A DNA stretch of 32,380 nucleotides, from NCBI GenBank assembly GCA_020437105.1, contig JAGQWR010000019.1, forward strand, positions 1-32,380, written 5' to 3'. The position numbers and the translations under genes were made by a program. Under the pieces are notes generated by a model that ran no database searches, was not told the DNA's origin, and saw only the letters and a list, made by a program, of their open reading frames with translations. Below, piece by piece: positions 24,884 through 32,107 of this stretch (position 1 is its first letter; every line of letters starts with the position of its first letter). The DNA comes from Saprospiraceae bacterium (GTDB lineage: Bacteria; Bacteroidota; Bacteroidia; Chitinophagales; Saprospiraceae).

Positions 24884-26386
24884 TTAATGCTGATGTTCTG
24901 CCTCCAGGTGTTGCCTCAATAAATCCTTCCCATAATCATTTCCATTGGGTGTGCGGACAATCGTATGCACATGTTTTTTACCAGGCTTATTACCCGGCAG
25001 GAATATGGGTTTTTGATGATCAAATTCAATCATTACGACCGGGCTATGGATTCTGTAATAAAACGGGCCTTTGCCATCCATTGCACCAACCCAGGAAAAA
25101 TAGGTTTCTCCGCGGTGTTCCAATATTTCTTTCATTCGGATTGCGGCATGGCCTTCGTCCATATTTCCGATATATTCAAGCACGAGCTCTTCAAAAATCA
25201 GGACTTGATCCGGATTGAGGGAAGATAATTTCAACCCTAAATAAGGCACAATGGAATTATCACAAAAAGCACCGGTTTGAAAGAAGTTATACTCTTTCCG
25301 GTCAAACAAGGTCGCTTCGGTTTTTTGAGTGTTATCTAATGAATGATACAATTTTAAACCCAATATTTCTTCGTATTCGAAAGTACGTGTACCGCTATTT
25401 TCTCCATCGGCAATATAGTTTGGCTCCGATCCTAAAAAGGTAGGTGTCATGACAACCTGGTCACCCAGGATAAAATAATTGATCACCAAATGATGTCCGT
25501 CAATCTGCCAGCCCCAGGGCTCCGTTTCCGAAGGAGTACCCATAAAGGAAAACCAATATAGATCCGAACCGAGCGCATCAAACTCGCCGGATAACCTGGC
25601 CAGATAGCCTTCCATTTTCATAATATCCTGGGTTTTCTTAAACCCTTGCGGACTAAGGCTTTCTTTCATGATTTGAAAAGCCAGTAATTTTTGGTCTTCA
25701 GTCATATCTCGCAGTCCGATACCTTTGCGTTCGTAATAATCGATATTCGACCATCTACGCCATTCCTGATCGTCTATTGGAAAGGTGCAATTAGCGCGTT
25801 GTTCTGCTGTCAGCGCATCCAGAAAGGCTTCTGTAGCCAATTTAATATTGGCTGTACTTATACCTGTTGCCTGTATGGAAAACAAATCCGGTTCGATTAC
25901 CCCGGTTGCGGTAACCCCAAAAAACGGGATATTCAGGGCTTTTTTTTCTGCTTCCGAATCAGCACGTTCTACCTTAAGCATGGGCGACGGAGTGGCTCTT
26001 CCGGTATTTACCTCATCCAGTACACCCCACTTTACCAGAGGCAGCACATGCTGGCCAGGTGTTAGGGTATAGGTACGGTAAGCTGCATCACCAATATCTC
26101 CTTCATCAAAAGTATCATAGCTGTGAATAAAGGTATATTCCAGCATGACCGAGTCTTCTACATTCCATTTAAACGTTTTCGAAAAAATGCCATTACCTGC
26201 ATCTTCCAAAGGTATAATTGCCCATTCCAGTGGACCGGAGCCTACAATACCAATTGTCTCCGGATCAGCGATATCTGCAAGAATATCAGACATATCTATT
26301 TGGAATGTTACTTCAGCAAGGTTTGAAGGCTGCTCTTGACAGGAAAACAGGAATACCAATGCGAGCAGGAATAATGACTTCTTCAT
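24884..26386 (-). CDS. DUF3500 lipoprotein with N-terminal carbohydrate-binding-like domain
   Basis: A 500-residue exported protein. The start at 26386 gives a clean lipoprotein signal (MKKSLFLLALVFLFSC, lipid Cys at 16); upstream Met codons add non-signal residues. Residues 25-110 (VTFQIDMSDI, IGIVGSG, AIIPLEDAGNGIFSKTFKW and so on) resemble a CBM20/AMPK-type carbohydrate-binding sandwich. Residues about 150-490 match DUF3500: FLDALTAEQRANCTFPIDD, EWRRWSNIDYYERKGIGLRDMT, YWFSFMGTPSETEPWGWQIDGHH and the late PVVMIEFDHQ. The DUF3500 His/Glu residues suggest an enzyme, perhaps metal-dependent, but the activity is unknown. Surface or periplasmic lipoprotein is likely. Confidence 0.85.
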   Translation of the reverse strand: MKKSLFLLALVFLFSCQEQPSNLAEVTFQIDMSDILADIADPETIGIVGSGPLEWAIIPLEDAGNGIFSKTFKWNVEDSVMLEYTFIHSYDTFDEGDIGDAAYRTYTLTPGQHVLPLVKWGVLDEVNTGRATPSPMLKVERADSEAEKKALNIPFFGVTATGVIEPDLFSIQATGISTANIKLATEAFLDALTAEQRANCTFPIDDQEWRRWSNIDYYERKGIGLRDMTEDQKLLAFQIMKESLSPQGFKKTQDIMKMEGYLARLSGEFDALGSDLYWFSFMGTPSETEPWGWQIDGHHLVINYFILGDQVVMTPTFLGSEPNYIADGENSGTRTFEYEEILGLKLYHSLDNTQKTEATLFDRKEYNFFQTGAFCDNSIVPYLGLKLSSLNPDQVLIFEELVLEYIGNMDEGHAAIRMKEILEHRGETYFSWVGAMDGKGPFYYRIHSPVVMIEFDHQKPIFLPGNKPGKKHVHTIVRTPNGNDYGKDLLRQHLEAEHQH

Positions 26387-26568
26387 AGGGTGGCATGATA
26401 TAGGTGATTTATTCATTTCAATGATTGCAAAATTCAAAATACAATTTAATCTACCGAATTAAAAATACAGGGCTTGTATCTTAATCTAATGCTCCATCAC
26501 AAAGGCCGGGATTTTAATCCATACTGGAATACCTGTTTTTGGCATTTGCTGGCGAGCATTAAGCCTAT

Positions 26569-26630
26569 AAAAAAGCAACCCCGGATAATTTGCGTTCTTT
26601 TCAAAAAAAAGAAACAAAAAACCCGGGGTT
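26569..26630 (-). terminator. Intrinsic terminator of aqpZ
   Basis: On the minus strand AACCCCGG (26630-26623) pairs with CCGGGGTT (26584-26577) and is followed by GCTTTTTTAT. The loop contains a second, smaller hairpin with GTTTCTTTT and GAAAAGAAC arms. It begins 36 bases after the aqpZ stop. The plus strand also has A/T-rich flanks, so it may work in both directions. Confidence 0.7.
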
Positions 26631-26665
26631 ACTTGTGTCCCAATAAATTAAACAACTATTGGTTT

Positions 26666-27349
26666 TTAATCCTCCTGAGAGACAAATTTATAGACCACTC
26701 CTGCTATCATAGCACCAACAATTGGAGCGAGCCAAAAAAGCCATAATTGACTGATAGCCCAATCGCCTGCAAATAGTGCCTGACTGGTACTCCTGGCAGG
26801 ATTAACTGAAGTATTGGTCACAGGTATGCTTATTAAATGGATTAGTGTGAGTCCCAGTCCGATAGCCAGGCCGGCAAAACCTGCGGGGGCTTTTGGGTGG
26901 GTGGCTCCCAGAATGATAATTAGAAACATAAAGGTCATCGCAATTTCTGTAACGAGCGCAGAAACCATACTATAGCCTCCAGGAGAGTGCTCGCCAAATC
27001 CGTTGGCTGCAAAGCCACCTACTTCAAAGCCAGGTTTTCCGCTGGCGATCAGGTATAAGATAGCGGCACCGGCGATGCCACCCAATACCTGTGCTCCGAT
27101 ATAGGGCAGAAGTTCCTTTCTGTCAAAGCGGCCACCTATCCATAGTCCGATTGATACAGCCGGATTTAAGTGGCATCCGGAAATATGCCCAATTGCATAG
27201 GCCATGGTAACTACTGTCAAACCAAAGGCCAGGGCGACACCAACAAATCCAATTCCCAATTCGGGGTAAGCGGCGGCTAATACAGCTGATCCGCATCCAC
27301 CTAAAACCAACCAGAGGGTTCCGATAAATTCAGCGACTAATTTTTTCAT
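26666..27349 (-). CDS. aqpZ: Aquaporin Z water channel
   Basis: A 227-residue six-span inner-membrane channel for rapid water flow. The start at 27349 ([20 protein letters not shown]) is preferred over one at 27433 because it matches the family. Both pore motifs are intact: NPA at 62-64 and 183-185. The selectivity-filter set of water-specific AqpZ is present at Phe42, His171, Thr180 and Arg186, which separates it from glycerol facilitators. Length and topology are typical. It is flanked downstream by its own terminator and upstream by a 355-base spacer, so it is probably transcribed alone. Confidence 0.95.
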   Translation of the reverse strand: MKKLVAEFIGTLWLVLGGCGSAVLAAAYPELGIGFVGVALAFGLTVVTMAYAIGHISGCHLNPAVSIGLWIGGRFDRKELLPYIGAQVLGGIAGAAILYLIASGKPGFEVGGFAANGFGEHSPGGYSMVSALVTEIAMTFMFLIIILGATHPKAPAGFAGLAIGLGLTLIHLISIPVTNTSVNPARSTSQALFAGDWAISQLWLFWLAPIVGAMIAGVVYKFVSQED

Positions 27350-27704
27350 GTTTGTTCTGTTTTGATAGTTATGAATAATCCAATGAATACTGGTCAACAT
27401 ACTGCTCACAACTACGCTCAGAACAAACAACACGTGTAGCAGATAATTACACCCAAGGTACTTCCGCCAGGGCCTACATCATTTCTGGTGAGTAAGTTAA
27501 TAGAAAAATGGGAATCGGGGAAATGACGAGCTGGTGGAGTTATTTCTCTAGTGCTTGTGAAATAAGGGTACAGAAAAAGCTAATACACCTAACAGATAGA
27601 AATCCCTGCAACAGAGATTAAAACAATAAATCATTCCCCTTAAACTAGACTCGATTATAGCTAGAATCTATACATTCTATGGTGAAAAAATAATATTCTT
27701 AACA
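27350..27704. other. Gene-free spacer upstream of aqpZ
   Basis: I see no credible frame, RNA or mobile element here. The only structure is a weak TAGAAT/ATTCTA inverted repeat near 27670. The sequence becomes clearly more AT-rich than the first 27 kb, marking the change to the accessory-looking region. Confidence 0.5.
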
Positions 27705-28196
27705 TCAAAACTGATCAATCAAGCGCATATTGAAATAGATAAGGTTGTCTCGCAGGGAGTCTAATTGCACCTCTATTTCATTTAGGAGCGCCTTGTCACC
27801 ATGGTGATATTCCTTGATGAGGCGATTGTATAAATGATAGAAAGCATTATTCAATTTTTCATGAAAGAAACTATAATCTTCTGTGGAAAAATATTGAACC
27901 AGCAGTGCGCTGTAAGTATGGACTTTACTTTCCCAATCCACCTTGCTAATTTTTCCATTTTCAAGTAGGCCTTGAAGTTCCCGCTCGTCTCCTGGATAAT
28001 ACTGATGAGCCCAAACCTCCCGAAGATTTTGGAGTCGTTGCCCGGCATCATTACTGATATCAAAAAATGTCTGCTTCTTGATCTCCAGATCAGTATTTGT
28101 GTGCAATTGATAGGAAATCGTACAATAAGATGTGATTGCGGATACTAAGACAGCCAATAGTATCCCGACAATTATTTCCGAAATATTGATAGACAT
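27705..28196 (-). CDS. Membrane-anchored protein of unknown function
   Basis: A 163-residue protein from the Met at 28196, which begins the membrane segment (MSINISEIIVGILLAVLVSA); the frame opens at 28220 with eight extra polar residues. One N-terminal span (about 6-30) is followed by a cytoplasmic-type helical part with many aromatic and charged residues (FFDISNDAGQRLQNLREVWAH, EVQLDSLRDNLIYFNMRL). No family recognised. It is similar in design to the neighbouring 297-residue protein at 28432: short N-terminal anchor plus a helical soluble body. This could indicate related function, but sequences are not obviously homologous. Confidence 0.55.
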   Translation of the reverse strand: MSINISEIIVGILLAVLVSAITSYCTISYQLHTNTDLEIKKQTFFDISNDAGQRLQNLREVWAHQYYPGDERELQGLLENGKISKVDWESKVHTYSALLVQYFSTEDYSFFHEKLNNAFYHLYNRLIKEYHHGDKALLNEIEVQLDSLRDNLIYFNMRLIDQF

Positions 28197-28253
28197 GGCG
28201 CAAGTAGAAGGTGTATCCAAATATACGTAAAAACATAATAGGCTGAAACCGGG

Positions 28254-28342
28254 TATCTTTGCCTCGTCAACTATGTCTTGTATTTGTGAATACAGTGTCC
28301 TATCTAATGCTCACTCGCAGAGGTGAGAATTCTTGGTTCTCA
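28254..28342 (+). other. Possible promoter and truncated gene remnant
   Basis: TATCTTTG (28254-28261) is a perfect -7 element. An ATG follows at 28272, but the frame ends after 17 codons. A TGAGAA-N7-TTCTCA inverted repeat (28324-28342) follows the stop. It may be a short leader, a decayed gene start or chance. Confidence 0.25.
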
Positions 28343-28431
28343 ACAGAAAAAATGAATTATTTCCAAAAGGTAAATCCGTGAATTAAAAGAGCCGAATAAA
28401 CTAGCGATTCTCGATATTCAAAATTTCTTGT

Positions 28432-29325
28432 TCATCCTTCGGGGAACTTCCTTCTTACTTTCCCCAATACTAGTTTACATTCATTTTCTTCGAGTAATTT
28501 ATATGGGATCAGCATTTTATATAGATTTTGAATCACCTCAAATGAATTAACAGTTGAGGCCACTTCCTCCATCTCGCTTTCCGATACTTTTTGAAAGTCA
28601 TAACCAAATGTATTCAAAAATGAAATCAGCAGCAAGTGAAAACACTTTAGCCTATCCCACCGAAACCTGTTTTCATCAAAGCTTATGCCGTCAAAAAACT
28701 CACACAAAGAAATATACTTATTCAAATCCGCTGCTGCAATCTCTTTAAAATCAGAAAAAGAAATAATGTCATTGTCTTTAATTAATACAAATGACATGGA
28801 TTCTAAATCATCCCGATTTATTTTTTCCCCTTTATTGGTATAATCAATTTCAATATTATTATACAAATCACTATCCTGAAGTACTTGTCGCAGTACTTTT
28901 ATCCATTTAATAAAGTTTAAATCTCCTGTATCAGCCATTGTAGTGTCAATGAAAATCAACTCTTTCTCCAATAACTTGATACCAGACAAAAGACGTAAAA
29001 CTCTGTAAACATTAGAGATAAAGAATGTATTCTCTAAGCTGGGATACACTCCATTAACATAATGATTGGCAGTTTTATAGTTTCTGGAAATATTTATTAG
29101 TCGATGGTTCAAAAACTCTCCACTTTCCAGTATTTGAACCTTGTATTTTGCTAAGGCATTTTTAATTTTCTTTTGTTGTTCACTTTTATACTCAAGTGCG
29201 AGCTTGTTCTTTAAAATCTTCTTCTCCTGAGAAACCTTAAAAATCAGATTAATTAAAACGGTCGTTATTGTTGCTATAATGGCAGACAATAATTTTGGAT
29301 CGCCAAAAACGGAAAGAAAACTCAT
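28432..29325 (-). CDS. Membrane-anchored helical protein of unknown function
   Basis: A 297-residue protein. Residues 8-29 form one hydrophobic span (LLSAIIATITTVLINLIF), followed by a Lys/Glu-rich coiled-coil stretch (about 33-65) and a long, mostly helical soluble body with no motif that I recognise. Base composition and codon use are more AT-rich than in the left part of the window. Neighbours are a second anchored unknown protein (27705) and an EGF-like lipoprotein (29790). Proteins of this shape occur in defence and stress contexts, but nothing here is specific enough for a functional call. Confidence 0.65.
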   Translation of the reverse strand: MSFLSVFGDPKLLSAIIATITTVLINLIFKVSQEKKILKNKLALEYKSEQQKKIKNALAKYKVQILESGEFLNHRLINISRNYKTANHYVNGVYPSLENTFFISNVYRVLRLLSGIKLLEKELIFIDTTMADTGDLNFIKWIKVLRQVLQDSDLYNNIEIDYTNKGEKINRDDLESMSFVLIKDNDIISFSDFKEIAAADLNKYISLCEFFDGISFDENRFRWDRLKCFHLLLISFLNTFGYDFQKVSESEMEEVASTVNSFEVIQNLYKMLIPYKLLEENECKLVLGKVRRKFPEG

Positions 29326-29789
29326 TTTATTTTACCTTTTAATTAAATCAACCCTGCCTTTTTTCATCTTTCAATAAACGGGAGCTCCGGCAATAATTCC
29401 CAATCATTAATTTAACCAAGGCTAACAAACGCTGCTCCCTGCTGGCATCTTAGGGAGGTAAGTTAAGTGATTTTCATAAATCCTGAGAGGGTGAAAGCCA
29501 AAAACAAGTAAGATTTCTCCTGCTAATGGTGCAATTGGAGAATCCATACGCCTTTTAACTCATTTGCCCTAATATCAAAAGAATACTTAACAGCATAAGA
29601 CAAATGGTCGTCATTCCTTATTCGGCCTCTGTTTTTCACCCTCGATTATAATTCACAATTTGAGTCATAATACCGCGCACAAGAACCTTTATATATACAT
29701 ATGCGAAAGTGATTCAGGTCTATTTCCCCAAACCACTTTCGCATGTGCATACTACAGCAAAATATTACTCTATAAAAGAATAAATTCTC
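29326..29789. other. Gene-free AT-rich spacer
   Basis: No convincing gene in either strand; a 62-codon + frame at 29660 overlaps the hairpin described separately and has no coding-like features. The sequence contains several homopolymer runs but no repeat of the families seen elsewhere. Confidence 0.5.
29698..29747. other. Long perfect hairpin
   Basis: ATGCGAAAGTG (29701-29711) and CACTTTCGCAT (29734-29744) are exact inverted complements with a 22-base loop, and outer bases CAT/GTG extend the stem to 14 pairs with one G-T pair. It lies 45 bases after the EGF-like gene. No T-run directly follows on the minus strand (TATGTATATATAAAGG), so it is not a standard terminator. Confidence 0.6.
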
Positions 29790-30356
29790 TTAAAAAAAAT
29801 ATTCCACCAGTAATTCGAAAGCAACACTACCTCCAGCATCTAAGTTGAATTTTGTAGAAAAAGCAGTATTGGGCACATATGGACTAAATTCGATTCCACC
29901 CATAAAATCATTTAGATCGAAATCGTCATAGTCATAAACAGAAATAGTGTACTTATCTGTTGGATTTGAAAAGCTAAAATTGACATCCGGCTCAAAGTCA
30001 TAACTTAATGATGCATCAGCATTTTGGTAAAAAGTTGAATGCTCATAAACAAGGTTATTGTCATGATGTATGGTTACCAGGATATCCGGACCACTTGTTA
30101 AATCCCATCCGGCCCCATTACTTTCAGTTGCTGGAAATCTCGTCACCTTAATATTAGTCACCTTGATCGAGGAAGGCGTTAGATAATTACTACAGTCTGG
30201 CCCTGTGTATCCAGTCGGACAATCACAAAAACCGTTTACACAACTACCTCCATTTAAACAGGAAACGCTTTCGCATATATCTGCTTTTTTGCAGGATGAA
30301 TAAGAAATAAATAAAAGAAAAAAGGGCAAAATTTTAATGAATGATTTGGTTTTCAT
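29790..30356 (-). CDS. EGF-like lipoprotein
   Basis: A 188-residue exported protein with a hydrophobic N-terminus and Cys22 in SYSSC as possible lipid site, although the lipobox is imperfect. Residues 28-55 hold six cysteines in the EGF spacing (Cys28, 33, 39, 44, 46, 55) with GGSCVNGFCDCPTGYTG, and the tail (about 65-188) is beta-rich with VTIHHDNNLVYEHST and YTISVYDYDDFDLNDFMGG. The acidic segment resembles the calcium loops of C2-type domains. Together this suggests a small surface adhesion or binding protein. It stands alone in a low-density region. Confidence 0.75.
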   Translation of the reverse strand: MKTKSFIKILPFFLLFISYSSCKKADICESVSCLNGGSCVNGFCDCPTGYTGPDCSNYLTPSSIKVTNIKVTRFPATESNGAGWDLTSGPDILVTIHHDNNLVYEHSTFYQNADASLSYDFEPDVNFSFSNPTDKYTISVYDYDDFDLNDFMGGIEFSPYVPNTAFSTKFNLDAGGSVAFELLVEYFF

Positions 30357-30697
30357 TTATTTGATTTTTAGTGAATTATTAACAAATACGCATGTAAGGC
30401 AAGGTAATCGATTTTTTTAAACTAAATCAAAAACTGAATGCTGACAAACCAGGTCATTTCGAAAAATACAACTACGTTAAACCCTGATAAATCTTGGAAT
30501 TAATCCTTTCTGCAACCGAGCCCGCCAGTAAGAAAAACCGGCCTCCCATTAAATAACCCTCAAAAAACCATCCGAAAACAGCTTAATAACTCATAGCAAA
30601 GAATGGATCAGTATTGCTCTTATTTACAACCAATAGTTATCTCTTTTTTCAAACAACTTTTATCCGCCTTGGAAATTTAATTCTTCTTTCTTTTATC

Positions 30698-30712
30698 GCT
30701 TAACTTAATGGG
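30698..30712 (-). repeat. 15-bp repeat, inverted copy of the IS-end sequence
   Basis: On the plus strand GCTTAACTTAATGGG, the exact reverse complement of 32108-32122. The similarity stops after these 15 bases, as for left and right ends of many IS elements. It could be an orphan IS end, a remnant after deletion or a target-associated sequence. Confidence 0.6.
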
Positions 30713-30723
30713 GGTGGCGCGAT

Positions 30724-30734
30724 GTTGTATGTAG
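30724..30734 (-). other. attC-like half-site after the Nudix gene
   Basis: Read on the minus strand, CTACATACAAC follows the Nudix stop directly (4 bases after it). Its ACATACAA is the exact complement of TTGTATGT at the beginning of the unit (32047-32040), the hallmark relation of a cassette start with its own attC. The rest of an attC is missing: 11 bases later comes the 15-bp IS-end-like sequence. Confidence 0.45.
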
Positions 30735-30735
30735 T

Positions 30736-31119
30736 TTATTGTTCTTTCATCAGCTTTTCAACTATTGGCAAATCAGCAGGAGCAATATTCTTCTTCAGTA
30801 AAGCTCCAATATCTACCCAATCCCATTTATCGTGATCTGTCATTCTAAAAGTACTCCTAAGGAAATTACATTTATATGCTGAAAGTCGAATTGTAAATTC
30901 TTCATACTGATGTACACAAGTATGAAAGTAGTTAACATCTGTTACCTCCATTTCTAACTCTTCTAACAACTCTCTCCTTAGTGCATTTTCTGGCATCTCA
31001 TCGCTTTCTAATTTTCCCCCTGGGAATTCCCAAAGTCCCCCCATCTGTTTGCTACGATTTCGCCTACAAAAGAACACTTTGTCATCTTTGTAAATGATCC
31101 CACAAACAACATCGATCAT
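30736..31119 (-). CDS. Nudix hydrolase, MutT-like
   Basis: A 127-residue protein. The Nudix box is GGKLESDEMPENALRREL then LEELEM, with Gly35, Glu41, Arg49, Glu50, Glu53 and Glu54 in place. The usual Gly of EExGU is Glu56, a substitution seen in other MutT/CTP-pyrophosphatase-type members. The N-terminal VVCGIIYKDDKVFFCRRN strand and WEFPGGK match the 8-oxo-dGTP diphosphatase branch, so cleansing of oxidised or modified nucleoside triphosphates is the best guess. Its ATG overlaps the stop of the HNH gene (ATGA, 31116-31119). The pair is therefore translationally coupled and probably functionally linked. Confidence 0.9.
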   Translation of the reverse strand: MIDVVCGIIYKDDKVFFCRRNRSKQMGGLWEFPGGKLESDEMPENALRRELLEELEMEVTDVNYFHTCVHQYEEFTIRLSAYKCNFLRSTFRMTDHDKWDWVDIGALLKKNIAPADLPIVEKLMKEQ

Positions 31120-32021
31120 ATCTTTACCAGCTTATCCCTATGTCTTTTTAGATAATACATATTCCTTTCTGTAAGATTATCGATTCTCTCCTTTCCATTT
31201 ACACCAAGAATCAAGAACTCCTCTTTTCTAATCGATTTTGAAAGCATAATCTTTCCGTCGTCATCAAATGATATTAAATATCTATCAAATAATGCATCAT
31301 AGGTAGGGGACAATAATAAGCCATTATGAACATCAAGTCTTTCTTCATTAGTAGCTTCTCTCCATGGGACTATGTGAGATGCAATCAGGATTTCTTTTGT
31401 TGACGATTTACTAACGGCACATTTGTAATTCCATCTTTCCAAAACTCTTCGCCTATATGCACCTTGGCCAACTCTAGAAATTACAAGTCCTCTCCTTGAT
31501 GTTTGATCAGGGACTTGATATATTTCGCTGCTTTCACTTACTAAACCAGAATCGTCTGGAATTTGCAGATAATTGATTCTTGCCAATTCGATTATTGCAT
31601 TTGCAGCCTTGTCGCTAATCTCATATAAGTATCCTTGATTTGCCTTTACAGTTAATCCAACTTTATTAAGTGGGGAATACTTTTCCGGAAGGAAATTTGC
31701 AATTTTTTCGTGAAGAGTCTTTGAGTCTATTTGGTTGTTTAGCATGAAATACCGGGCATCTACCATATATCCATTCTTTCCCCATACGACATCTACATTA
31801 AATTCTTCGGGTTGTGGGGCTAGGTAATAGGTTGATTCTACAATGGAATAACCAACTATGAAGCCTTTTCGATAATTAAATACAATATCATTGGGTTTCA
31901 ACTTTGTCATATTCTCCCAATGAAAAACCCTTTCGCCTTTCTTGTTACGGATTGGAGCCCACAAATATCCCCCCTCTTTTTCCTCTTTATAGGTTTTCCC
32001 TTGATTTACCCAAAAGTACAT
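31116..32021 (-). CDS. HNH endonuclease with PUA/EVE-like N-terminal domain
   Basis: A 301-residue two-domain protein. Residues 1-70 (MYFWVNQGKTYKEEKEGGYL, then ERVFHWENMTKLKPNDIVFNYRKG, FIVGYSIVES) look like an EVE/PUA-like modified-base reader, followed by a linker region to about 175. Residues 188-262 are an HNH_2-type nuclease: Cys201, ASHIVPW (His216), RLDVHNGLLLSP (His232, Asn233) and ALFDRYLISFDDDGKI. EVE or SRA readers fused to HNH act in type IV restriction, cutting modified foreign DNA; that role is inferred from family knowledge. The EVE assignment is by pattern only. The gene starts 19 bases after an attC-like hairpin and overlaps the Nudix gene by four bases. Confidence 0.85.
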   Translation of the reverse strand: MYFWVNQGKTYKEEKEGGYLWAPIRNKKGERVFHWENMTKLKPNDIVFNYRKGFIVGYSIVESTYYLAPQPEEFNVDVVWGKNGYMVDARYFMLNNQIDSKTLHEKIANFLPEKYSPLNKVGLTVKANQGYLYEISDKAANAIIELARINYLQIPDDSGLVSESSEIYQVPDQTSRRGLVISRVGQGAYRRRVLERWNYKCAVSKSSTKEILIASHIVPWREATNEERLDVHNGLLLSPTYDALFDRYLISFDDDGKIMLSKSIRKEEFLILGVNGKERIDNLTERNMYYLKRHRDKLVKI

Positions 32022-32040
32022 TCCATTATTTCTTTATTAC

Positions 32041-32107
32041 ATACAACGTTTAGTGTATGGTGTCGTAGCGTCCCGCAGGGTGCTATGCACTATACACATT
32101 GTTCATG
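32041..32107 (-). other. attC-like recombination site
   Basis: A 67-base imperfect hairpin. Outer boxes: CATGAAC and GTTGTAT on the minus strand (32107-32101 and 32047-32041), pairing AAC with GTT. Next comes an unpaired spacer (AAT opposite TAAAC). Then comes a long stem: GTGTAT with ATACAC, AGTG with CACC, an extra-helical base, CATAGC with GCTACG, and CCC with GGG around a TGC loop. Separate R and L boxes, an unpaired central spacer and an extra-helical base are attC properties. On the minus strand GTTGTAT fits GTTRRRY at 3 of 4 variable positions. Alternatively it is a dispersed palindromic repeat of this genome. Confidence 0.5.

Larger units (their letters stand above)
30357..30735. other. 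Spacer ending in IS-end-like repeat and attC half-site
   Basis: No gene is visible from 30357 to about 30690. The right part holds a 15-bp sequence inverted relative to the IS end at 32108, then 11 bases, then the GTTGTATGTAG half-site next to the Nudix stop. No transposase fragment is seen to the left of the 15-bp repeat. Confidence 0.55.

Noticed and set aside
27660..27685. TAGAAT/ATTCTA inverted repeat
   Set aside because: Six-base AT-rich arms are expected by chance in this spacer.
29660..29848. 62-codon + strand frame
   Set aside because: It crosses the long hairpin and the end of the EGF-like gene and has no coding signature.
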